Notes under the pieces: generated by a model | What the model was told of the DNA's origin: nothing | What the model saw: only the letters and a program-made list of their open reading frames with translations | Databases searched by the model: none | Source: Stereum hirsutum FP-91666 SS1 | Lineage: Eukaryota > Basidiomycota > Agaricomycetes > Russulales > Stereaceae | Assembly: GCF_000264905.1 (NCBI RefSeq) | Contig: NW_006763142.1 | Span: 1,651,196-1,715,195 of the forward strand | Direction: 5' to 3' | DNA length: 64,000 nucleotides | Shown: in pieces, positions 1 through 12,445 of the stretch | Position numbering within the stretch: position 1 is the first letter of the stretch | Layout of the letters: every line of letters begins with the position of its first letter | Made by a program: the position numbers and the translations under genes

Positions 1-23
1 CACTTTGGGATCGTTGACGAACC

Positions 24-3000
24 ATGGAGTCTCATCCCACGGCGTTTCAGAGGTTGCTCAAGCGGATCGAGGTCCCCATTGACAAGGATGCGGACTACAA
101 GAATGACGTATGTTCTCTTTGTCTCTCTTCAAGTCCTGACCTTCATCCTCATTTCCTGCACGGTATACTCACGAATGGTTCCCAATTCATTCCATATTGC
201 TGCGTACTCTGCTCTATCTTTACCTTTCCCCCGAATAGAACTGGACGAACCGCGACTTGATCCCCATGCCCGCTGAACGTCGGACCTACAAGATTTGGTC
301 CTTCTTCATCTACTGGTGTATCTCCGGCATGTGTATCTCAGCCTACACTACGGGTTCCACGCTGCTTGCGTATGGACTGACGGCAGGACAAGCCATTGGG
401 GCGTTGGTCATTGGAGCTGTGGCAACTGGTTTTCTGAGTGTGGCGTGTGGATGGATGGGCGAGAGGTGAGTCTTTTAAACTTGGTAGTTGGAGAACTGTG
501 TTGTGGTTTGGAAACGTCTGGGTCGGCGAGAGGTTCAAATTAGTCGAGAAAGTTGGCAGCAGATGGAATGCAAGCAAAAGAGCTGGTGTAGATGACGTGG
601 ATAGGATCGGGGAATCGCTGACTCCATTTCGTGTGTTTGTAGGCACCACATCGGTTTCACCGTCTCCTCGCGATTCACATGGGGAATGAGGTACGTTTTC
701 TTTTCCATTATCCCCTTGCAATCATTATTCTTCATCTTCCGACTTCCCGCCGATCGACCAATTCCCGATGGACCACTTGTCCGCGATATATCACTCTTCG
801 AGTTATGTGCATTTGAGCGTTCATGTCCCTGCGATGCTAATTATATCTTTATTATTTCTTGCAGGGGCGCATACTTCCCCGTCATCATCCGGACGTTCAC
901 GTACGTCTCTTCCTCTTCACTTCTTCATCATTCCTCTTGTACTAACTTAGTGTGTGCGCATGTTTTGCAGGACAATCTTGTAAGGCCCTGTCATGTTCTT
1001 GTTCACGTCGTACGAGCGAACTAAGAAATACTTTGACTTGCGTAGCTGGGACGGTTTGCAAGCATATTGGGGTGGTCAAGGTGCGTGCACATCTTCACGA
1101 CCTCGTCTATTCATCGTTTTCACTCCCGCTCATACATACACACGTATTTCTTTCAGCCATGCGGGTACGTGGATCGTTGCCATCTTCGCCACTCTATTCT
1201 TCCCCTCGATAATTGTGGGATGCCGAGGAGGGTGCTGTTGGTCACGCGAGTGCTGATTATCTGACTTGGATAGGTCACGATCGGGGCTATCATTCCGAAG
1301 TTTGCACACATGTACGCGTTTCTTCATCTCCCCTCTGCGAAAATCCCACCCCGTACTTCCCTAAATATATGCCTTGACCGTGACGCTCATGGTGATACAT
1401 GTTATAGGGAACAAACTCTAGCCGGCGGTGTGCTTTACACGAAAGATTTGATTGGCATGATGTGCGCCTCTCCTTTTTCCGCTATCCTATACCTAAGACG
1501 TGTAGTCTGACCGCGCATCTGCCTTGGCGTAATAACAGAATCTACTACATCTTCTTCATCGCGATCATGAAGATCCCACCCGAGAGGCTTCAGAAACCGT
1601 TCATCGTCTCGAGCGTTTTGTTCGGTGGAACGTGAGTTGACCTTCGTTCGCTTTCATCACTTTCTTCATTCTCTCGCTGATCGTTGCGCAGGCTCATCGG
1701 TCTCCTCGCGTGGGGCGTCTCCAACGCCGGAGGACCTGGCCCGTTGTTTAAAGAGGCAGGCAACCCGGCTCATGGGAGTATTGGCTGGTACGTTTTCTTT
1801 GAGTTTGAGAGTGCTTCGGCGAAGTTGACTTCGGATATTCAAGGTCAATGATGTTCGGTATCACGTCTATCCTCGGTTCATGGTACGTCTATTCTCTATC
1901 ATTTATGTCATCTCTGTCCTATGCCTCCCTCCCCCCTCTTTTCGTCATTCGGCACCTTTCACTCGGAAACAATAACTAACGTTTATACATGTTGTAGGGG
2001 CGGCGGAACACTTGGCCAATCTGACTGGACACGATATGCCGATCGACCTTGTACGTACTTCATTTTTTTTCTCTGAACAACTTCCCTTTGTATGTGTGGG
2101 TCAAGGTCATAGACTGACTCGTATTCTAACTTTGTATTGTGTGATGTACAGACGCACCGACTTTGTCCCAGATGGCCGCTGCGTAAGCTAACCCCCCTTG
2201 GACTATCATCGTTCCATCAAATCGCTAACGAGCTCATCAATAGCCCTTTCACCATCATCGTCACCGGAACCGTAGGAACTATTGTCACCTCGTGCGGACA
2301 ACAGATCCTAGGAAGCACGATTTGGGAGCCGTTCGAGCTGTTGGGGGAGATCATGGATTTCTAGTGCGTATATTCTTTGTCCACAGCGCTCGCTTTTACG
2401 CAGATGATGCTGATCGTTGTCGTCATTAACAGTAACGACTCTCCGAGAGGTAAATAATTGCATTTCTTCTTCTATGCAGAGGGTATGCTCAACTTCATCA
2501 CTTCCCTTCATCTGTCTACGCTTGATATTTGTAGCTCGTTGTGCAGTGTACGTTACCGTTTTCCTTACACTCACTATGTAAGGCCGAAGTTGATATTTTC
2601 GTTTTCCAGCTTCTTCGCAGGCCTCGGATGCGTCTGCGCTCAGCTCGGGATCAGTATTGTTTTGAACAGTGTCAGTGCTGGGATGGACATGGCGTGCGTA
2701 ACCTTCTCGCTTTATATATCCGTTCGCACCAGATTCTAACACGATCGGGTTCTTTAGCGGTCTTTACCCGTACGTATCCTCGCCTTTCTTTTCAATGCCA
2801 ACGGAGCGACATCTCCCACCTTGTTTACCGTGCTAATATCACTAACATCAGAAAATACATGAACATCCGTCGTGGCGCCTATCTCCTCGCCTTCCTCGGT
2901 CTGGTCTCGAATCCGTGGCAATATCTCTCCAACGCTGCAACATTCTTGACTGTCTTGAGCGGGTTCGGTATCTTTTGTACGTCGTTTTCTGGCCCTAGCT

Positions 3001-3796
3001 CGTCGTTTCCTCTGTTTTTGATACTAACTCGCACACTATTGGTATATCGAACGTCCAGTGGCACCTTACACGGGTGTGATGCTCGCCGACTATCTCTTGG
3101 TGAGGAGATGCATCATCAAGCTCGAAGACTGTTACATTGGCGATGAGACCTCCATCTACTGGTCAGTCCATGACTTCCACCTACCGTGACCAATGGCATT
3201 CTAACATTCTTCGTCCTCGTGTTTCTTTTCTTGTGTGGCGTACCATGTGTGGTACTCCCTCCGAATTTGTTGTTACGCGATACTCCCCCATATCGTTGTG
3301 CCGATATCCTTCTGATGAGACAGGTACTGGCATGGCTTCCACTGGCGTGCACTACTCGCGTGGGTCATCGGTGTCTTCCCCACCATGCCCGGGTTCATCA
3401 TGAGCGTCCAAGACGCGACGGCGTATAACTCTTGGGTCAAGATATATAACATCGCGTTCTTTGTCGGTGCGTAAATTTGATTCGGTCCTTCTTCATCTTA
3501 GTCATTTTTCGTTCAATTCGTCTATCCTACATCCTTCACAACGTTGCTCGTGTCACTCCTTTTTGACCGCTTCTGCCCGTATTCCGACACTTTACACTGA
3601 CGCGTCGCCTATTCCGCTACTGCATACAGGCCTCTCCGTTTCATTCGCAGCCTTCTGGCTCATCTGCAAGGTCTCACCACCATCAAACCTCGGCATCGGA
3701 ACCGGATACCACTACGAGGGCCCCATCGACGAGAAGTCCGTGAGCGATGGGAGTGTAGGGGAAAAGGGGTCAGGCGTCGGGGTTCATGAAGTTTGA
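24..3796 (+). CDS. NCS1-family (Fur-type) nucleobase/allantoin permease, many introns
   Basis: This encodes a plasma-membrane proton symporter of the nucleobase:cation symporter-1 family, probably carrying uracil, allantoin or a related small ring compound. The N-terminal exon (from 24) joins across an intron near 108-237 to the family signature NRDLIPMPAERRTYKIW, just before the first membrane segments. Later exons give GWMGERHHIGF, SRFTWGMRGAYFPVIIRTF, the well-conserved SNPWQYLSNAATFLTVLSGF and LEDCYIGDETSIYWYWHGFH, then VFPTMPGFI. The Tyr/His/Arg-Ala-Leu-Leu-Ala run before PTMPGF is typical of the Fur (uracil/allantoin/thiamine) branch rather than the Fcy branch. The C-terminus is hydrophilic and ends at the TGA at 3794. 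Roughly fifteen short exons are separated by introns of about 50-130 nt. Substrate cannot be fixed from sequence. Family assignment is secure; individual splice sites are approximate. Confidence 0.9.
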
Positions 3797-3994
3797 TGAT
3801 AGTGATGTGAGCAGGGTTGGACGCATGAGACGGGTTAATGACTTTCGTTATGTTGATTTAGACGTTCGAGCATTATGATACTTTTTTGTTCGTATTCTTT
3901 TTCCTTGGTGGCTATCTGTGTACAGAGACGACGTGATATCGAGAGGTGGTCCAAGAGCCATTACAGTATTGAAATGACTGCCTCGCAAAGAAGA

Positions 3995-4942
3995 CATCAG
4001 CAAAACCCGGAGGCGTCTGACGGCTCTGACGGCTCTGACGGACCGACCGAATTCCCGTCAGACGCGTCAGAGCCATCAGAGCCGTCAGACGTCAGAGCCA
4101 CTTCGTCTCTTGAGCGCGTCGACTTCTACCGCCCTCTTTACCTTCCCTTGCACCTCCCACCTTCCTACATGGCTCAATTCTGCAAGAATATAGGTTTCTA
4201 TAGATCTCTTACGGCTGAAGCCCTGCTCTAAGACCTCACAACTTTCAATCTGGCTGGGCTCGGAGCCCCTCAACGCCTCGGAGCGCGATGACTGCACGTT
4301 GAGTCAAGACGGTCTGTCTTCTTTTCAATGAGTATCGAGAGACTAGCAAAATATTATATCATGGGAGATGGTGGGATGGTACGGATGATATGCCAGTGCG
4401 TTATTCGGTTCTCGCTGCATCACCCTTCTGCTCACATATTGTCTCAGTTTGTCTCATCATTTCCTTTCGCCAACTCACTATCGATACCATATCGTACACA
4501 TCAACCCCCTACCTTTTTCTGGCAGCCTATGCACTGAGAACGTGCAGTGCCTAGCCGTTCAGAGACATGTCGTGGAACACTTTTTTGGTACGTTTGTTGT
4601 GCTCAACCCTCGAAGCCTATTAGTGCATATTTGAAGAGGTTCAGATGTATACTATATCATGCTGTTGGGGGTTTACTATTTGATTATGTATCCTGTACAT
4701 GACTCTATGAACGTGAAAGAAGCCAATCTTGAGTTCTACAATACTCTGTGAGTGCAAGTGAGTGAGACCATCGCGTGAGGGGGCCACTGAAGCCTCTGAC
4801 GGATCTGACGGAGATTTGCGCACGGGTCTGACGGGTCTGACGGCGCGTCTGAAATCTGAAGCGTCTGACGCGTCTGACGGGGTCTGAAAACCGCTCGGTC
4901 AGAGCCGTCAGACGCGTCAGACGCCTCCGGGTTTTGCTGATG
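3995..4942. mobile_element. Non-autonomous inverted-repeat element with CTGACGG-type repeat arms
   Basis: The two ends are inverted copies of one sequence. The left end at 3995 begins CATCAGCAAAACCCGGAGGC and runs into repeated CTGACGG units to about 4100. The right end, read on the minus strand from 4942, begins with the same 28 bases and again runs into CTGACGG/CGTCAGA units back to about 4795. The interior of about 700 bp has no convincing reading frame. The 948-bp size, matching ends and lack of a coding core fit a MITE-like passenger of a DNA transposon. The flanks show at most a weak GAAG match (3990-3994 against 4943-4947), so a target-site duplication is not proven. Confidence 0.7.
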
Positions 4943-5445
4943 GAAGGTAACTGAGCATATCTCGTGGTCACTTCGTAGTCGTTGTGCAATAAGATCCTGT
5001 ACTCCATACGTAGGTCCCAGTACGCTTCTCATACCCTCTATGGAGTATTGTATCGTCTTGAGGATTTCTCTCAGAGTTATGCTGTCATACAGTTCGACTT
5101 GGGAGTATTGGGAATCCGCTGAAGGTGCCACAGTCCAAACGCCACTCAACGTTGTTGCGGTAGTTGTCTTACATAACATTGCTCAGATGCGCCTCCTATC
5201 CAGAATGTAGAAACGCCTTGCCAGGTCTTGCCTTGTTGTGTTCTTGTCTCAGAACGCTATATCCAGCTCCTGGGCACTTAGCTTTTCCTTTCCCTGTTAC
5301 CATCCCAACCTCAGCACGTCGCGTTAGATTGTCTGATCTGTCGCGCACCATCCACGAAAACCGGTAAGGTTTTTTCTCAGATTATCACAATACCTCATTA
5401 CTAAGTATCCTACGGTACGTGAACAGTACAGCAGGCGGTTTAAAT
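4943..5445. other. Intergenic, nothing supported
   Basis: Sequence between the inverted-repeat element and the first MYND gene. Reading frames here are short and show no recognisable motif. The 3' part presumably carries the promoter of the gene starting at 5446, but I see no clear TATA box. Confidence 0.4.
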
Positions 5446-6419
5446 ATGTCCAGCATATCACATTGCCGATTCGCCAGTAAACAGGATCCCTGCGGAAATT
5501 GCTTTCGTACACCACCCTCAGGGTCATCTTTCCCTATTTGCAAGGGCTGTAAAGAGATTTCATTCTGTAGCAAAGAATGTCAACGCCAAGCGTGGAAATA
5601 CCACAGGTACGTACCGCCCTCCGTCACCCACTAACTGTCGCCTAATTCCCCCTCAATCTCTGTGTATGTAGAGAAAACTGCCTCCTCGTGCAAAAGGCTC
5701 GAACTCCAGACGTGAATACTCCGATGGAGATTAGCAAGCGAGACCGTGTTCATCGCCTTCTTCGCGAATGGTTCAACGCATACCGCCAATCCATTCTCGC
5801 GGTATGGGTCAGAGATACCATCATACGGTTCATACAGTCCTCTCCTTCGCTCTCTTTTGCGACCTTCGACTGGCCAAATCATTTCCTCCACCTTACCCTA
5901 ATTCCAAGTTTCTCGCGACTGTCAGCCCACGACGGAAATCCAAGCACGGCTTTCCGCCTGAGAGGAGAGAGAATGCGGTCTTTCAGCGATCTTCGCGACG
6001 AGGAGAGGTCTATCCTGTGCCTTTCTCCATTCGAGGTACAGCACGTGCAGGAAATGGCTCACAATGTCCCCACCGCCAACCAAGAAGAAGTCGTTGGAAC
6101 GATAATGATCGTGTTCGATGCAGGACACTCCGTGAGCATGAGGATACTCTGGCCTATCTGGAAGAGCGTCGCGGAAGAGGCAGACCTTCCAATTCAACCT
6201 TCTTCCCCGACGGCATTCTCAACTATGCAGAAACTAGTGGCCAAAGGATGGGATTCTCGAGTGGTCGGAGATGGAGACCGTGAATTTATACATTATATGA
6301 TGAAGGGAGAGGCTGGATGGGAATGGACGCCGTTAACCAGCGACGGTGTTGATCCCAAGGTGGGCGACGAGTTGGGAGGCGTTGTACCGGTACGTCCGGT
6401 ATTCGAGGCGTCAGTATAA
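5446..6419 (+). CDS. MYND-type zinc finger protein (copy 1 of a tandem pair)
   Basis: Two exons, 5446-5606 and 5672-6419, join in phase across a 65-nt GT-AG intron. Residues about 13-52 form a MYND finger: CGNC, then CKGC, then FCSKECQ and a final His/Cys pair (HRENC) completed by the exon junction. MYND fingers usually mediate protein contacts. The remaining ~245 residues match no domain I recognise, but they are shared with the neighbour at 7253 (FATFDWPNHF against FTTFDWSNHF; RSFSDL against RSFNDL; GEAGWEWTPL against GRPGWKWQPL), which marks a family-specific C-terminal region. An in-frame ATG lies at 5419, but 5446 fits the paralogue's length better. The intron position is the same in both copies, so they arose by duplication. 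Confidence 0.8.
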
Positions 6420-7252
6420 TGTTTCTGACATCCTGAAAGTAAGTATGATCACTACGATAATAACTGTGCATGGGTGCTAAACATCACGATAGATACACAC
6501 TCACTGATCGTTCTCATATCTGTCTCGTTCCTAGGCACCATATCTTTTCCCACATAGTTCTTGCAGATAACCTGCAGCTATTCAGTATCTTCATGTTGTA
6601 TGTGTCTTGTATTCTGTTCCTTGATATACTGTTATGCGTAAACTGGGAAGTAGATTTGGAGCGCCACAACGCCACAGGAGTAGTGCTGTCAACGGAAAAT
6701 GCCGAAACGACAATAGGGGTGAAAATTGGATGAACGTTTGCGTGTCGTCTGCAACAACGACGAACAAGGACGAACCCTGTTTGCTTGTTGGTCTTATGCA
6801 CGCATTACTTCTTCATTTACATGCATTAATCTCTGTCTCTCTTGGTTGTGGACCTTTTTTAACAGCACGATGGCAAGGGTCTACACATGGACCCATGACG
6901 GTAGTCTGTCAGCGGTTTCTGGCTCTGTCTGTCTTTGTCGTCTTCCTTCCTCTGTCATTTTCACAGAGGACTCCGAGATCCGCCATCTTTGATTCGCATA
7001 TCTCACAAAGAAGTTTCACATCGCACATATAAGGTCCACGCTCTCGAGTCTTTGCCTAGTATTCCCTTCGCTTTCCACTCGGACGACAGTCTGACTCGAT
7101 CGTTCGTTTCCTACTCTCCACGAGAGGCCTACGATATCCTCCACATAGTTCATCAAATACTCCTCGTGGGTGTTCTAACATCGCTATCTACAGTGTATTC
7201 CGCTGACCTCGCCGTATTTATCACCCTCGTAGAAATCTATATAATCGTCACG
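6420..7252. other. Spacer between the MYND paralogues
   Basis: About 830 bp without a supported gene. It must hold the 3' end of copy 1 and the promoter of copy 2. The open frames in it have no family motif and are not conserved with the equivalent region upstream of copy 1. Confidence 0.4.
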
Positions 7253-8213
7253 ATGCCCGGTTATCGAATTGCAAGCAAGCGTGACGGTTGTGCGGGTTGT
7301 CGTGACAAACCGTCCGATGGTATACCATTTCGCGTGTGTAAGGGTTGTCGACTGGTCTCTTTCTGCAGCAAAGCCTGCGAGCGCGAGTCGTGGAGCTCCC
7401 ACAAGCACGTCTTTTAACTTCCTCAGATCGGCCTCGATCTTGGTTCGACTGATTCACTTACTGAGATTCATATGTAGAACAATCTGCCGCGAGGCTCAAA
7501 GTGCAAACGGACTGAATACCGACTCCATCGCTGGCAGGGAGTCGGTCCATATCCACCTTCTGGCTCGAGACTTCTGGGAGGCTTACGAAGGCGCTATCCA
7601 TACATACGTTTCCAGCAAGGTCATGGATCACTTTCGCATCAATCGTTCGGTTTCGTTCACCACCTTCGACTGGTCCAATCACTTCTTCCTGCTCTCCATC
7701 TCACCTCGCTTCGAAAATGTGGAAGACACCACCGACCGCAGCCCCGCCACACTCTTCCGCATCCAATCCGGCACTTTTCGATCTTTCAACGATCTCGATG
7801 CCGCTACGAGATCCTACTTCGATGTCGGCCCCGAGAAGGTGACGAAGATCAAGAAGTTGATGGGCGTCTACCCAACTAGCAGCCGCGTTGGTGCACTGGG
7901 AATGCTCCCTTTCCTGATCGACTTTGGAGAGTCTAGGCGTATCACAGCAACTTTTCCAATTTCACCTCAGCTATTAGTTGGCGCGGCTTTCGATACCAGT
8001 TCAACAGGACCTTCCGAATTTCTCATACTGCAGACCATCGTGGAGAGAGGGATCGATCTGCGGTTTGATCAAGAGAGGGAGCGGGAGGTGTTTCATCGTA
8101 TGGTTCACGGACGACCTGGATGGAAGTGGCAGCCCCTGTCACAGAGCGATGAGGAGGCTTTGAAGAGCGATGAGGGTATGAGGAGGATACTTTACCGGTT
8201 TGACGAGAACTGA
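7253..8213 (+). CDS. MYND-type zinc finger protein (copy 2), with a probable GC-AG intron
   Basis: Exon 1 (7253-7404) encodes the MYND finger: CAGC, VCKGC, FCSKACE, then HK. Exon 2 (7478-8213) continues with TICREAQ and the family region containing FTTFDWSNHFF and WKWQPLSQ. Copy 1 is spliced after CACAG at GTACGT in phase 2. The aligned position here reads CACAA followed by GCACGT, and only a cut there keeps exon 2 in frame: the nearest GT (7409) gives the wrong phase. I therefore read a 73-nt GC-AG intron (7405-7477). If GC is not used, the gene would be broken after the zinc finger. Divergence from copy 1 is spread over the whole protein, so the duplication is not recent. Function is unknown beyond a likely protein-interaction role of the MYND finger. 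Confidence 0.78.
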
Positions 8214-9642
8214 GTACGGCCTGGTACGCCTTCGTCTTCATCATGCAAAACTTTGCTGGTTCTGACCGCTATCGACAATTCCCTCTTTTAGCATATCGCA
8301 ATTGTATAACTGAAGCTTTTCAGCCCAAGTCTTCTGCGTCTCATCTGCGCTCTTAGTCTTAGTCAAAAAATACTGTTCTGCGATCTGATCTACGCTTTCT
8401 TGACTCTGTGAATTCGCGAGGCTCCCGTTATGTTACGCAGTCAGATTCCATACGAGATATTTTGTCCCTGGTCTATTTCATCAATCAAAATGATGCTTCC
8501 GCTCGTCCGCCTCTGAGCAAGTAATAAGCAGCACGCCGTCCCTATTTATTTGCGGGGATTCCTTCTCGATCAATGGGATTGGTTGAGGAGAGGAGCTGGT
8601 TATGACCATAGCCGCGTACTCTTATAAGGTAAGGCTTTCAATTGGTGCGGTCGAAGTGAAATATTGCTTTCCCCATTGGCATTCAAGCCCCATCTACGCA
8701 TCTCCACCAACATCTTGTCAACTGTATGTGCAGGTAGCAGCTAAGGAAGGGTCGATGCAGACGCGAGGTAAGGGCCGACAACTCGTTCAGCGCATCACTT
8801 ATAACACCAGAAATCAGACAGGCCGGGGACTGCTAGATCGATCATGACAGTAAGCAAGCGCACCAGCGCGCATTTATGACTAGTTAGGTGTAAGGTGTAA
8901 GGCGTTTAGGTACAGACACAGGGAGCGGACAGAGAAGAGCACGGCGATCTCCACGGGTACACGTATGCAAAGAACATTTAGGTATAACGATACAGAACCA
9001 GGAGACATCCAAATACAGTATGTGCGTAACTGACCAAGTATATAAAGCATCAAAGACGGAAAGAGAATGAAGAGTATTTATCGTTATGAACGTGAAGGAG
9101 GATGGGACGACGCAGTCGTTTGTACGTGATGATGTCGAGAGTCCAAGGACGCGAAGGCAGAGCTAGGCCAGAGCTACAGTTTTGAGACGAGATGGAGGAA
9201 GCAGGAGTAGGAACCAAAGGAGGAAGAACGAGAAGGCAATAGAGAAAATTGAGCAAATTAAAGTATGCGTAGTAGTGTATTTGGGAAGATGGGATGGATG
9301 CTGGAGGCGAGAGGAAGGGCATAATACAGGGTCAGGAGAATGCAACGGCAAACAACAATACAACGGAGTGGAGATGGAATGATGTGTCGAGAACGATGCT
9401 GAGAACGATGATGGAAGATGGAAGACGGAAGATGAGACTGAGGAAGAAAGATACCAAACAAACGGAAAAAGCGGCCGCCAGAACGACGACGAAAAGTCCA
9501 AGCAAGCATGACCAAAAAGGGAACAACGGATCTGAAAACCACAAATCACGAATCAGATGCCGCTGAAGACTAAACCAGCTGAACGCTCCCCCAGAAAAAA
9601 AATTGAAACGCACCTCGACGACAGCGGCCCCACTCCACAAAC
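8214..9642. other. Intergenic between convergent genes
   Basis: About 1.4 kb lying between the 3' ends of copy 2 (+) and the Ser/Pro-rich gene (-). No reading frame with a recognisable domain is present. The part from about 9050 is purine-rich on the plus strand (repeated GGA/GAA runs), consistent with the 3' untranslated region of the minus-strand gene, though that is inference. Confidence 0.4.
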
Positions 9643-12445
9643 TCACTTCAGCCTCCTCAACGCACTTTGCACGCTCGAAATATCCTTCACGTTCCACTCC
9701 CCGACCCACCTCTCCCCCTCCGGCGCCCGCGGTCCCGAACCAATCATGTATCCCTGTCCCGCACGCACCGTCCTCGCCACATGCGTCTCGACATCCGTAC
9801 CCTCCGCTTCAGTCTCGCTCGCACTAGCATCAACCATGACGAAAGGCGTCGTCCTGTCGCGACTGGCTCGTCCGGCGGTAGTGAACTTGTTGAGCCCGGT
9901 GGGAAGGGCGGGTACAGGTGGGATGACAGGGGCGTGAATCGTGTTCTCTGCATCGCTAGAATTCGAACTGGACGATTCTCCGAAACTGGACTGGAGTTGA
10001 TGCAAGGCCACTTTCGATTTCTTCTTCGAGAGCCGGAGCGAGCTCGGGATCCGAGCAAGAGACTTGTGGAAAGAAGGCGTGGTGGAAGCGGTAGTGGTAC
10101 TGGAGGACACGGATCTGGAAGGTTTGTGTGATTTAAGTGGGGTGTTGGAAAGGGTGGCCGATGCGGAGAGTGAAGGAGAAGGGTGCGTCGAACGGGGTAC
10201 TTGTGATTTTGTCGGTGTAGAGGTTGACGTGGGCGGGACGGCGAGTGGGAGGTCGACACGGCGGGGGGTAGACGCCTTCGGAGGAGAATGGGGGGATACG
10301 AGTGTGAACACCGATGAAGGCGACGCAGAGGCCGATGTGAAGACGCTATTAACGGATGAGCTTCGCCTTCTCCGTTGTTTGACTTCAGTCGCGGCGGTTG
10401 AAGTCTGGCGTGTGATAGGAGCATCCTTCGGAGTCTCGCGAACGCTAAACGTCCCGGGCATACTATGTCCACTCCCGCCTCGTTCTTCACTTGAGCGTCC
10501 GCTGCGACCAACGACGTCCTCCCTCATCATCCTCTTCACCTCCTTCAGCGCTGCCTCTTCCGAAATGCGAGATCGATCATCGATCCTTCTCCCACTCATA
10601 CCGCCCCTCACCTCGATCCATGCATCATCTCGACGCGATAGCACAACAGTATCGTCGACAGTCGAAGGCAAAACACCATCGTCAACCAGCAAAGGCCTGA
10701 GATCAACATCGGTAAGACTGCCCGGAGGAAACGACCGCACGCGTGACCCATCAAATGCCGTCCTCTGACTCGTCTTCCCCTTCGACCTCCCACTCGAAGA
10801 CGGTTGCACCCAAGTCGAGCATTCCTTCGAGTAATCTCCGCCGAACAATTGCGTGTTCGCCAGCGGGAAAAGGGAGGCAGATCTCGGGCAAGGTGACGCC
10901 GAGCGAGAGGGCGAGGGCGATTCGACCTTCGGTCTCACGAACGCAACGCCCGGTCCTCTGAAGTTCCCATTCGCGATAGCAGTAGCTTCCTGGAACGGAC
11001 TATAGTTTGATGAGGAGCGAGATTGAGAGTCTGACCTTCTGCTCGAGGATGAACGCTGAGGGACGGAGACAATGCGAGAGGTTGGACGCGAGCGGAGATC
11101 GAGGCTTTCGTTGGTAGAGAGTGGGGTGGAGGAGCGGGAGGTGGGTGGGGTGAAGTATGATGTAGGAGTCTGAGGAGGGGAAGGCGACGCGAAGGTGTTG
11201 TGCGTGGGGAGAGGTGTTGGTGCTGTGGTGGTGAAAGTGGGAAAGGTGGCGTCGCCTGGGAGTGTGGCGGTGGTGGGCGTATGGCCATCAATTGCACCTC
11301 TCGAACCAGACTCGGCAGCTGTGATAGCCGAGACGGTGGTGGCTAAACGCGTGAACGACATACAATGTCAGATTAGAAGAAAGAGTTCAAACGAATGGAA
11401 TGCGCGTACGTCGAACAATTGGGGCACTGCCGCCACAGACCATACCGCCATCTAACCATACCTCATCTGCTCCGCTCCGCTCGACATCCCCTTTCATGAA
11501 ACCAAAAGAACCATCAGCGCTGGCCTTCCCAGGCCCTGAACCTCTCCCATCGCCACGAACATTATCCTGACTGGCACTCCGATTCCTGAAAACCAACTCC
11601 TGCGGAACACCAGCTCCAAGGGTGCGTTCGAGCTTCAAGAACTGGCGATGATACCTTCGCTGCATGGAATTGGAGGAGAAGTCATCGCTTTGGGATCTTG
11701 CGTGGGAGTGAGTTCGCGGAGAGGATTGAGCAGTGCCGAGAATGGTCTGGGCGAACTCGATGTCGGAGTCGGAATCTTCATCTTCATCTGGGATAGGTAA
11801 TGAGGAAGGGTACGAGGACGAGAACGGGTAAGATGAAGAGGCTGGGTCGTCGGATGGAGTGCGAAGGGGGGACTCGGAACGGCGCCCGGCGAGATCTGAA
11901 GGGCGAGCGGTGGGTGCGGAAGTATTGAGATTATTACAGCCAGCATCAATGTCGACGGAGGAGGACGCAGGATGGAGTTGTAGTACGAGCGGATGCGGCA
12001 CATCGAGCGACCTTCCGCGTTTAGAGAACGAGAGGGGAAGGGGGAGCTGGTCCATACTCGACCTCGGAGTGGCTAACGGGAGCGATAGAATAGATGCATT
12101 TGGAGAAGGGGTTGCATCGGGCGACGACGAAGCAGATTCAGTCGAAGAAGGAGAAAAATCCGGGAAAACATGGGACAGCATGAGGCTCGTCTGTTTCGTA
12201 GAGTCGGGCGAAGGAGTGTGGCGCGGGGAGACGTTGAAGATACGTCCCTTCCGCTTCGACGAACGTTGGAAGCCGGGGTCAGAGTGGAACCGTTGATGAA
12301 AAGGTTGAGGGGGAGAGTCGGCGTCTCGGTCGACGAGCATAGGCTGCACGCCGAGAAGACGACCGAGTTTGCGAGTAGAGCGCATCAAGCGGATGCGGTC
12401 AGAGGCGTCGAGAGTGTTGTGCGTTGGTGGAAGGGTGAAGGACAT
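9643..12445 (-). CDS. Large Ser/Pro-rich hypothetical protein
   Basis: Two long minus-strand exons, 12445-11410 and 11342-9643, join in phase 1 across a 67-nt intron (donor GTACGC, acceptor TTTAG) to give about 910 residues. Most of it is low-complexity, rich in Ser, Pro and Thr, with many SP/TP sites and basic patches, as in intrinsically disordered signalling or polarity proteins. More ordered islands are the start (LMRSTRKLGRLLGVQP), a middle acidic patch (DEDEDSDSDIEFAQTIL), the segment SLTDVDLRPLLVDDGVLP with DDAWIEVRGG just after it, and the C-terminal tail RWVGEWNVKDISSVQSALRR. I do not recognise a domain. Both exons begin with similar MSFT residues, so two separate genes are conceivable, but the clean splice in phase makes one gene more likely. 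Confidence 0.7.
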
